Shown one piece after another: positions 36,001-47,380 of a stretch of 64,000 nucleotides of DNA. Source of the DNA: Merluccius polli (taxonomy: Eukaryota > Chordata > Actinopteri > Gadiformes > Merlucciidae); assembly GCA_030340625.1 (NCBI GenBank), contig JAOPHQ010005412.1:346907-410906 (forward strand), in the 5' to 3' direction. The position numbers were made by a program, and so were the translations under genes. Every line of letters begins with the position of its first letter. Position 1 is the first letter of the stretch. Below the pieces are notes generated by a model. It saw only the letters and a program-made list of their open reading frames with translations, searched no databases and had not been told where the DNA came from.

Positions 36001-39000
36001 TACGATGCATAATAAGCTGTTTTAAATTGCACATTTCAAATCGCGCAGACGTCACCGAGTCCGAACCCGACCCGGCCCGTCGGGTAGGCTACCGTCGGCC
36101 GCTGGATACCCGACCCAAGCCCGTCGGGTCCCGACGGGCTTGGGTCGGGTATCCAGCGGCCGTGACGTATGAAACGTTCCGATCGGTGATTCTGTGAGCG
36201 ATCGCGAGGTCTATTCAAGCATGCCGCTTATCCCAGCTAGCTTCACCTGACGTGATTTAGCCGCGCCTATTTATCCTGGCTTGGCAATCGTGCAACCGAA
36301 TAAGCCAGGATACCGCCAAGCAGAATAGTCCAAGCCGCGCTTACTCAATTATCCTGGATTTATGTATCCTAGTTTTGTGCAATACCCCCCCCCCCCCAGG
36401 TGTATTTTAGTTTAACTACATTGTTGCACATGTTTCCTTGTGCTAGCCTTTTTGGCCAATAACTCACCATAATGGTGTATTTTTGTTTTTATTATTGTTA
36501 TTTGATGTTGTTTTTCATGGCATCATGTATGCCTCAGAACCCATTCTGCAACACCTTCTTAGCTCAACAAATTAGTGGTCAGAAAAAATGTTTATTATTT
36601 AAATTTATTATGAATGCTTTAAGCAGTTTTATTGTTTTTATTTATTTCATCTTAATTTTGTTGACCATATAAGAAAATGTTTCAAGTGGGCAATTTTCCC
36701 AATAAAAGTTATGTTGCATTGCATGCATACGATGCATTTCTTTTTTTAATAGTCTAGCAGCAAGTAGAATGAAGAAAAACATTAAATATTGAAATATCGC
36801 AAGTTATATCGTCATCGCAGTACTCAACAATGTTATCGCATATCGCATATTTTCCCAATATCGTGCAGCCCTACTCCTGAGCGAAGAATCACTTATCAGA
36901 ATATACATAGGACGGGCAAGCTCTATGGAGGCTGCCATGTCTTTCCGGTCTATGGACTCCCAAGAGGGACAAAAAGCACTACGTTTTACAGGTAAGGCTG
37001 AACGCGTTTTCACTCAGAGCCAGCGTGACTGTGGAACAGAGAAGGAGCTTAGCGAGACGCGCTTGTCACTTACGCTATAAACATGAGAACGTAATTCACT
37101 ATCTTGCTCGAGGAGTAATTACTCATACATGCTCACACTAATGATTCAATGCAGTTTGAAGTTTGTTTGAAATAACGTACCCAGTGCTCGAAGTGGGCCG
37201 GTACGCACCGGGTCCGCGGTGGGTTACGATCGCGCCACCCCCCCCCCCCCCCGTCGGTCGTAGGTCCGGGGTGGGTTAATATCCCCCCCCCCCCCCCCCC
37301 CCGTCGGTCGTAGGTCCGCGCCCCCCCCCCCCCCCCCCCCCCCCACGTCGCTTATATGTGAATAAGGGAGTACCGTACCAGCACTTATTTTTTTCCACTT
37401 CGAGCACTGCACGTACCTCATCATCCGAAACAAAACTTGATGAAGTGGTGTTTGAAGACATGTTGTTATCGTGTTGTCATAGCTTCTTGAATCTTGACTA
37501 ATACCTCTTGCCGTAGTTTGAAAACGCGAGGCGCTAGAGAGCATAAATTCGTTTGACTGCAAAATACAATTTGACCACTAGATGGGGGAAAAAACTACTT
37601 AGTGTCCCTTTAAAGGAACACTCCACCATTTTTGGAAATAAGCTCATTTCCCACCTTCCCTCGAGCAAAACAATCGAGCTTTACCCTTTTCCCGTTCATC
37701 CAGCCGTTCTGTGAGTCTGGCGGTACAACTTTTTGCTGTAGCCTAGCATAGTTGCTTGAATCGGATTAGACCATTAGCATCTCGCCCGATAGCATCACGC
37801 TTAGAAGTGACTACGACTTCCGTATTTTTTCCCATTTTTAACTTGTCTCTTCTCAAGTGTGAAAGTGCAATAAGACCAGCGGAAAATGAAACGTGGCGAT
37901 TTTCTATGCTGATTTTACCCGGAACTATACTCTCATTCTGGCGTAATAATCAAGGAAAGTTGCAAAGGTACCATGGGCGCAGTGATATGACGCGCCACAA
38001 AGTATAGTCCCGGTAGGCATAAAGAAATGAGTTCCAGCAACTTTCAGTTACAGCAGACAAATTTGTGACTGGATTCACCTGTGTATGATTAGCCATGGTT
38101 ATGTGCGTTGTAAACGGTTGTGATAGTAAGTCGAAGGTGTACTTTACTATCATGTTTCATAGAATTCCAACGAAAGACAACGAACGAAAGAATCAATGGC
38201 TGGCTGCTCTGAACATAGATCTCAGAACACCGGTAGAGTCGATAAAGAAATGGCGTGTTTGCTCAGAGCATTTCGCACCAGAAGACTATTTGGAAAACAT
38301 GGACAGAGTTACCCATACCACAGTACGCCGTCTAAAGGATACGGCCATCCCAACAATCTTCAGAGCACAGACAGGACGAAGTGGATCATCACCCACGACT
38401 GTAAGTGTTTCAGTATTATATTTAGTTAGCTTGCACGACCAGATTATAGCGCTGCTGTTTGCTAACGTTACCCTAGGTTTTGCTAACGTTACCTGAGGCT
38501 AGGTTTGCCAACGTTAGCCCATTCGGCTTGCACAAAGCGTTTGTTGACGAGATATGCATACAGAAAGAAATGTGTTGGACCGTCAATATTGTTTAGCGAC
38601 ACTAAAAAACTGCCCTAGCATCTGCAAACCAGATTGGATTTCAAAAGTAACAATTTGCCAATGTTGTTTCTGAGTTCGCATGGTAATGATACCTTTTCTC
38701 AAACTCTTGTTTATAATGTGGTTTTACCGCTGTTGAAAGAATATAGTGTTGGGGCAGATCGTTTAGCTTGCAACAGTGTTATTGCCTGCATGAGATAGCA
38801 TAACCATTTTTGTGTGTGTGTCAATTATCAATCAGGGTGAGCTTGGAAGCACACGGCAGGATCTACCGGAACCTGATGACTGCTACAGCCTTTTTGCAGG
38901 TTTACCTCAGTCAACCCCTCAGAAATCCAGACCTGCAGCACTTCCAGCAGAGTTCAAAGTCCCATTACCCTTGCAGCGGACTAGTCCTGCAAAGACAGTG

Positions 39001-39224
39001 ATGGGTATTCGCCCATCTGCTGCCCTGGCACCCACATGGACACAGCTGGTAGGCTACTGGTTTCTCAAGACCTATTTTCATGGAACTCAGTCATAAGTAG
39101 ACGTAATTTAATTTGATTTCTCTATCATTTGTAGGACCCTTCCTCTTCGTCCACTGCCATGGCTGCTTGCAGTCCAAGGAAAAGTCTAATATTTGATGTG
39201 AGTAGCCAGGTTATATGCCAGCCA

Positions 39225-39303
<79 letters not shown>

Positions 39304-42300
39304 CACACACATCACATACATCACATACATACACACATACACACACACATACTCACTCACTCACACACAGAGTTGATAAATATTTGCAGCATGACAAAGT
39401 GGCATAAGGAATTAAAATAAGGAACTAAATATTGCAATATTCTATTGTCAATAACAGGATCCACATAACATTGAATCTGCTGGAATGGACATCAGTTCAA
39501 CATCGGCCTTTGACATCAGCATGTGCTCAGAGCCTGCCGCAGATCCTGCTGACACCAGTTTTGCGCCCACAAGCCCTTCCACCTCTACCACAGGAAGCAC
39601 TTCAAGCAGCTCTGGACCACTCGGAGGATGGAAGGAGAGAAAGTGGATGGTGAATGAGTCCAAACTGATGGAGCTCTTCCAGAAGTGTAGCACTTGTGGA
39701 ACTCTAATGTCTGAGGCAAACCAGACCATTCACACATTTTGTAGCAGGATTACAGTGAGCTTTACATGCAACAATGGACATACTGGACATTGGGAATCAT
39801 GTCCAAACACCCGCCAAATGGCGGACAACAACCTGATATCAGCTGCAGCCACACTCTTCACTGGTGCGACATATACAGACATTGCTGAATGGGCTGGACT
39901 GATGAATTTGCAGATACCTAAGAAAAGCACCTTTTACAACATTCAGGCATGCTACCTTATTCCTGTGATTGACGCAGCATACAAGAAGCAGGAATACATG
40001 GTAAAAGCACGTCTAATCTCCCAGACACTGGATGGTGAGGGAGTGCAGCTCTGTGGAGACGGGAGAAGTGACAGTCCAGGCCATTCATGCAAATACACTA
40101 CATATTCCTTCATGGATGACTCCTCAAGTCAGATAGTTACCTTCGATCTGATTCAGGTAAGAGAGATGGACACAAAACTAGAGTCACTTTACTAACAAGT
40201 TTCGTCTAAAATGTAAAACTGTAAACTTGTTCCCTTTAGGTGTCCCAGGCTACTAGCTCCGTAGCTATGGAACCAATGGGCTTCAGGAAAGGTTTGGAGA
40301 AGCTTTTGGATGAAGGCCTTGCCATCGAAGTCATCACAACTGACAGACATCCATCCATCAGAAAATTGATGAGAGAGGAGTACACGAACATCATACACCA
40401 ATTCGACCCATGGCATGTGGCAAAAGGTTAGTCTACTGTTATTGTAAGCTGTTGGGAAATGGAGCACAGCCCCCGGACACTGCTCCCATTGCACTTTGTC
40501 GTCTGGGAGTCTGTTACATTAGGAAGTACACCCTTCTTGAGCACATTGTCTGAAGTTCATTCCCAGTATAATAATTTACTTGTGTAATTCAGGGATGAAG
40601 AAGAAGCTGGTTGCCGCGTCCAATCGAAGGAACTGCAAAGACCTTGCCCCTTGGGTGAAGAGTGTGAGTAACCACATGTGGTGGAGCTGCTGCTCATCCA
40701 AAGGAGATGCAACGGTACACAAGCTTACACACACATTCCCTTGCAAAATGAAAGTCTACTTGTTTGCTCATATGTTTGCTGTTTGATGGTGTAATGCAGA
40801 ATGAAATTACTAGTTAATACTAATGCCACATGTTTGCCCCTCATAATGTCATGGCATGCAATAACTATGTTTCTCCAGACACATTGGAAAGAACGCTAGT
40901 ATACCAACACAATTTTCTGCCTGGTCTCTCATGTTGTCAGGAATTGCACAGACGATGGACATCAATCCTCTACCATATTTCGGGGGTTCATCGCTGGGAA
41001 GATAATGGCAGGGAATATCAATGCTACCACAAAGAGCTATCACCAGACCAGCAACAGATGAAGAAATGGTTGTCCATGGATTCCCCTGCCTACAAAGCAT
41101 TGCTCGAAATAGTGATGGACAAACGTCTACTGAAAGACTTACAGCAAATGACACTTTTCAAACACACAGGTATGTTTGAGATGGATGTGCAGGTAGGGTT
41201 GTGCTCTGATGACATGACTTAGTTTGGCACCAGGTGAGGTGTGAAACGCCAACGATCGTTGAATGGGTTTCGGGGGTAAGCCATTGAGAACTATCCCAGC
41301 CCAAAGGTGTGAGGTTAACTCAATTATCATATGCATAGTTGAACCAAAGGTTGTCAGACCAGTTCTCAGGAAGAGCCAGAGCAATTTGCTTTGAGATAGG
41401 TTGAACCTCTGAACTTTTGTGAACCTTTCTACCAATTTACATGGGAATAAACTACTTTGCTGTATCAGTCCAGAAGAAGAGAAAACGGTTCTTTTTTTTT
41501 TTTCTTACAATGAAAAGGATGCTTTGATTTGCAAAGATTGGATTGTCAAAAAGACAGTCCTTTTCAGATCATGCCCACACATTTTTCATATTTTTTTTTT
41601 CAGTTCTCTAATTTCTACTGTCATTTTTGTTGTGTTTTACTAGGACAACTTGAAGTATTCCACAATGCCCTGCTAAAATACTGTCCGAAGCGGCTCCACT
41701 TCGAGTATGCAGCGATGCAGGCAAGAACGATGTTGGCCGTTATGGACCACAACGAAAACCATTCTTCATCTCGAGAACAGGCAAAATCAGCAGCAGGTAA
41801 TACCTACAAATATTCCAAATTCAAAAGCTCTCCTATAACCATCCTACTGTATATTTCTTACTGGAGATATTCGTGGTGTTAGTCAATGATCAATACATAA
41901 TCTCTATTCTAGATTTACAGTACGACTGAACAAGTTGTATAAGAGGCCTCTAATGTCAAATAATATAACCATTTTTAATTAACAACACTTTCATGGGTGT
42001 ATAATTTCAGGACTCCCAAGACACAACGTTGTCTTTCAAAAACAATCCAAGCAGTGGATTGCTAGACCCATCTACACAAAGACAACACAAGAATTCAGAG
42101 ATGGACTCATGGAGGGAGTGTTTGAAAGACGGCTGGATCCAACAGTAAAATACAAGGAATCGGCATCCCATGTTCGAATCCCTCGTTTGCCAGCTAACAT
42201 CGCCTTACAGCCAAAACCTAGCAAGGAAGATGTCCTAAGAGCCTACACATCAAGGTTTAAAGGTCCATCAGAGAGGCTGTGATTGTTGTCATCTAGAAAT

Positions 42301-45300
42301 TAAAATGAACACATACACACTGGCTCCCCATAAACCTTTGGTCACTACATTTTCACTCGTATAAACCAATCAAATGCAGACTACTGTATCTTTAGGGCTT
42401 TACCCAGTTTTTATATTTATATTTTCAACTTACATTTTGTATTATTTAATAAAGTATGGTATTTCTCAATGTATGACTCTCCTTTTGTTTGTACACATCT
42501 GCTAGACCTATGTTTTAAAGTACAATTTTTACTTGAAATGTTTGGTACAATTTTATGTGAAGTGTTACAGTAAGAAATGGCAACTGCCTAAATATCATGT
42601 AATTATTCTTCTCATATAAATATCATGGCGTTACATTAGCATTATCAATGGAATTACGAATACAAACAAGCACCGATTTCGTAGGCATGAAGGAAAAGCT
42701 TTATTTACAAAAATCAAATGATGACACCAAGGTCAGACACATTTCTTCAGATGTTGTTCACAACTTGTGCAATATCGAATATAAATAATCTTTCAACTAG
42801 TACAAAATGTGGACTCCATAACTGGAACAGGCCAACAGCAGTCACCGTAAACAAACTACAGTATATGTATTGCGTCCTCTGCTTCTTGAAATCCGACATA
42901 TACTCCAGACTCTGATGGATATCTTCGGCGAATGGCACCAACAACACACGATGGCAATGGTTTTCGGTTGCCTCTGCCCAGAGTCTCTCCCTTGAGGGCC
43001 CACTCTATGATGATGCGGTATGACACCAACCTGCACTGACTAAGAAGATGGCAAATAATGAATAACCTATAACTGTAATAAATGCCTATTAACAGAAAAT
43101 GGTGTAAAGCTTTGAACAACACTGTAATGATTACAGAAATTACTTACTCTACAGATAGTTGTCCATCAGGCCCGTCAGGTATGGGACGCTTTGTCCAGTT
43201 TATCTTATCACACCGGAAAAAAAAGTCGACAACTGCTGGATGCAGCATTGCTACGAAGTGCTCGTCTGCTGTGACACAGGAGAAATCCTGTTCGGGTTGT
43301 TCGTCCCTCGCCATGGATGGCAAGACTTGGTCCCACTCCGTACAACAAAGGCACTCAGTCTCCGTAGGCATGGGCTGACAAACCCCACAGTTGCACCACC
43401 AGTTTGAGTTCGCTCTCGTCCTCAATTCAGTCTCAGTCTGCTCGACTACATTCCGTTGCCTTTCTCTTTCCAAGAACTCTTCTTCAGTATATTCAGGTTC
43501 AAACATATAGGGCTCTGGATCTACATCTGCACCAAAGTACAAATCATCTGCGTCGTCTATTTCAAAAGTAGCCATGCCGATGAAATCAATACTCAACAAT
43601 AGCAGGTAATCACGTTGGTTGTATTGCCGGAAGAAGCCTACAGGGACTATTGACGCGCTGCGTCATATCACTGCGCCCATGGTACTACCTTTGCAACTTT
43701 CCTTGATTATTACGCCAGAATGAGAGTATAGTTCCGGGTAAAATCAGCCTAGAAAATCGCCACGTTTCATTTTCCGCTGGTCTTATTGCACTTTCAAACT
43801 TGAGAAGAGACAAGTTAAAAATGGGAAAAAATACGGAAATCGTAGTCACTTCTAAGCGTGATGCTAGCGGGCGAGATGCTAATGGTCTAATCCGATTCAA
43901 GCAACTATGCTAGGCTACAGCAAAAAGTTGTACCGCCAGACTCACAAAACGGCTGGATGAACGGGAAAAGGGTAAAGCTCGATTGTTTTGCTCGAGGGAA
44001 GGTGGGAAATGAGCTTATTTCCAAAAATGGTGGAGTGTTCCTTTAAGAAGTTGGGCAAATCCCTATAGACTTACCGTTTCTCACTCAATAGGTTGTTCGA
44101 CTTATGAATGAAATCCTACAACCACCAATATGTATGGTGGCCTATCCGGGTTTCATCAACATCTGTTTGGACGTTTTCGTCCTCCAGTCACGAAACAAGT
44201 ATAGAGCAGACTATGGGCGTTTACTGCACAGACGAATGCCCAAGTAACTATTTTATACGTTTTTCAATACATGACATGATTTCTCTAATAATTGTAACCA
44301 GTGGTTTGGCCTATGTATACATTTGGACAATAATGTGCATGACGATCAAGATGAGAACAAGAACTGTTTGCATTTGGGTCTTATGTATTTCACATGTCAG
44401 CAATTCAATCAGAATTTTAAAAAAACAAAAACGTTGTGACTTACTTGTAGACTTACTACAAGTACTTATCTACTTTTTAGCTGTACTGCATGAAGGCCAT
44501 CAGCAAATATATATGAAGTATTATAAATTGAGCATAGCGTTAGTTCAGGCAGGCCACAAAGTCAGGCTCAGCCCGCAGTACAGATATGATCTCAGCTAGT
44601 CATAATCATAGTCATAGTTTTGCCGCTTCATGCATTATGTCTTTGAGTATGCAGAAGCGCGTCAAATAATGTAGTATTATTATTATAGACATACATCAGC
44701 TGATTCCCCTAGCTTCCTATTGGATACCATACACAGTCAGCTGACAGCTCAGCTGACTCCCCCTCAAGCACCCATTGGCAAATAGCATTCTTGGTGCCTT
44801 ATTTAAGCTGCTTCAGCCTGCCTATCTTCGCTGCTTTCTCTGCTAGCTTTGCAACCCACCTCCACCCCAGCTCCTCCTTTTATGTTGTATCTAATTAATC
44901 AATGTCATTTTCTGATTGTCATTGATGCTTGCTCTGTTCTGTACCCTGGGGGGTCTCTGCTGCCGCTCTCCTTGTCTTAAACTTTTCCATGTATGCACAT
45001 GGAAGGGCAGGGAGGTGTGCTCCCCCTGCCTTAAGGCTTTCCACGTAGGCACGTGGAAGGACAAGGAGGTCCCAGAACAGAGCCATACCGCCAAATGTAA
45101 TATTCTGCTTTAGAATAAAATATATTTTGACAAAAGTGGTCCTGACTGAACTGTATTTTGTGTTCATAATGTCTTTGATAAGTTATAGAAAAGTATTTCC
45201 TAAACTGTAGTAATGAAGAGTACTATCACTCACAATATAGCATGCATTCAATACCTCCCCTAATCATTTAGAGTATCATTACTGAAGGCCTGTAGAATGG

Positions 45301-45420
45301 TAACATGGGCCAGGAATATGCCTTTTGCTTGATAGGTCCCCTTTAACAGATGTGCATCCATTAAGATAAAAAACATGCCTAAATATAGAATTTGTGTGTG
45401 TGTGTGTGTGTGTGTGGGTG

Positions 45421-45457
<37 letters not shown>

Positions 45458-47341
45458 GTTGTCTGGCTGCATGGTCACACAGGAAGGCTGTGCTTCTCTG
45501 GCCTCAGCTCTGAGCTCCAACCCCTCCCATCTGAGAGAGCTGGACCTGAGCTACAATCACCCTGCAGGAGGCTCAGGAGTTACACTGCTCTCAGCTGGAC
45601 TGGAGGATCCAGGCTGGAGACTGGACACTCTTGGGTATGGAAAGGACAGCTCACCACTCAGTGACAATGTCTCCTACAAGGATTCAACCACCTGCTAGAT
45701 GAAGCGGTTTCAAAACGCAGCTATAACTCATGTTGTGAAGAAAGTGATGATCCAGCAGATTATGAATATGAATGTTTCCATGTTTAAAGACATGCTGCTC
45801 TCACTGTGCTTCCCCCCAGTGTGGAGCACGGTGGAGTGTGGAGGCTGAAACCAGCTCTAAAGAAGTGTAAGTGTCTGTTTAGTTTGATTCATCACAACAC
45901 ACATTAACTATTTAGATGGAAAGTTCATTGATGAAGAATCAAGAATCATTTATATTGATGAAGAATTATTTCATTTGATGAGGAATCATTTCTTTTAGGA
46001 CAGCAAAGTATTTTTCTTGACAGCAAAGTATTTAATTGAATGAATGATCATGGGAACACACATGGTAGCATTTACCAAACATCTTTAGAGAGACAATGGG
46101 TGGACATGACTCTTATAGGGACACTTTCACATCGTGGGCAGTAACAACAAGGGAAACAAAGGGTGAAGGGAGTGACCTGGCCATGGCCAAGGCCAGGTTA
46201 ATTTGCATTATACTATGAGGGGAAGTGGACATGTCTGCAAGGATGCAAGACAACTAAAGAAATCTACACAAGAAGGAAGTGAGGAGATTGTCATGGCCTC
46301 AGTACCACACTTCCTGGCTGCAGTGGCGATGCCAATGCTAACTAACTTAACACCCCCTTAATTGGAGAGAGGACAGGAGCTTTTTCTAGGTGCAAAGATA
46401 CTTTATACAAAGGCTTATAGAAGCTTATATATTTGATTTGGTGTATAGTTCATATATTCCACGACATCCATCTACACAGCAGTAGGTGACATCCGTTCAT
46501 TCAAATCCTACTGGGAATGAAGATGATGCATCTTATATTAATATTGTTAGCAATGAAATCTGTAGTGGCTAGTCTTAAAGTATTTTCCGAGCCAGTATAG
46601 GTAATGTTACTCAGTTTCGTGGTTTCATGTAGAGGCATAGATAATGGAGATGAGATGTGTGTGTGTGTGTGACATAACTGAATTGAAAACCTCCTCTCTC
46701 TCCAACACCTCAACATCTAATTAAACAAACAGACCTTTTCCATACTTAAATGGAAACAAAATCAAACAGCCCTTTACTGTGAGTGCTTCTAGATATCAGA
46801 TACTAGTAGGGAAAGATACCGCATGGATATGGTTGAATATCTAAATCCTTCTGCCGTTGTTTCTTCACCAGCGCTGCACGTGTCGCTTCATTAGCCTGAC
46901 CTGCACTCGGTCTCACGCAGTGCTACCCCTCACCTGCACTAGGTGTCATTAAAAATAACTAAGTCCAATAGGTATTATTGTTATATTATTTATTCATGAG
47001 GATTATTAGTAGTATTGTTATTATTATTAGACATAATCATATAATAATCATGCATTATAATGTTATTAATAATAGCTATTATGTGTTGTTATTATTATTA
47101 TTATTAGACATAAGAACATAGTAATTATGCTATTACTAACATTATTAATCATAGTAATTATGTGCATTTTATATTCAGAACATTATAAAATACTATTAAT
47201 GTTTGCATTATTATTATTATTATTGTTATGATTTAATGTGTGTTAATATATTATTATAATAACATGATTAATGATGCATGAATTTCATATTAGATTTGAA
47301 CTAGAATACTATTTGTATTAGGGGTGATGCTAGTTATTCTC

Positions 47342-47380
<39 letters not shown>

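Larger units (their letters stand above)
34181..36873. mobile_element. hAT element with exact 8-bp duplication
   Basis: CTCCTGAG flanks both ends (34173-34180; 36874-36881). The termini are TAGGGCTGCACGATAT and, inverted, TAGGGCTGCACGATAT, perfect for 16 bp. The interior is filled by other elements; no hAT transposase was found. Region 36470-36790 is AT-rich without recognisable features. Confidence 0.9.
34063..37609. mobile_element. Second TTAA element, carrier of hAT insertions
   Basis: TTAA lies at 34059-34062 and 37610-37613. The ends read AGGTACACTGTGTAGTTTTT and, inverted, AGGGACACTAAGTAGTTTTT. Its own sequence is 34063-34180, 36882-37173 and 37418-37609; the rest is insertions. The right TTAA is shared with the intact Kolobok element that starts at 37614. 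Confidence 0.75.
37614..44042 (+). mobile_element. Apparently intact Kolobok transposon
   Basis: It is flanked by TTAA on both sides (37610-37613; 44043-44046) with long terminal inverted repeats of about 382 bp that remain highly similar. Inside are a plus-strand THAP transposase gene (38095-42282) and a convergent minus-strand ballast-domain gene (42856-43575), each with its own AATAAA-type signal (near 42450 on plus and 42702 on minus). Kolobok is a DDE cut-and-paste superfamily that targets TTAA and often uses THAP DNA-binding domains. With 6,429 bp, matching arms and two unbroken spliced frames, this copy could be recent. Confidence 0.85.
33527..45342. mobile_element. Outer TTAA-flanked (Kolobok-like) element
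   Basis: TTAA lies at 33523-33526 and 45343-45346. The ends read AGGATAGGTATTATAC and, inverted, AGGGGACCTATCAAGC: similar but diverged. The intron after LRR exon 1 has the same bases up to this TTAA without the element, which supports TTAA-targeted insertion. Its own sequence is about 1.8 kb; the rest is two later insertions (34063-37609 and 37614-44042). Confidence 0.6.

Noticed and set aside
40849..41154. Minus-strand 101-codon frame
   Set aside because: Shadow of transposase exon 7 on the other strand.
40830..41222. Transposase exon 7 starting at the acceptor near 40877 (TTTCTCCAG)
   Set aside because: In the frame set by exon 6 that start meets a stop at once; the acceptor at 40940 (GTTGTCAG) keeps the frame open and begins at the conserved ELHRRW block.
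44108..44599. 163-codon open frame
   Set aside because: No recognisable domain and it lies in transposon-derived sequence; kept only as a remark.
44700..45130. Solo LTR
   Set aside because: TATA-like and AATAAA-like signals exist, but no TG…CA ends with target duplication were found.
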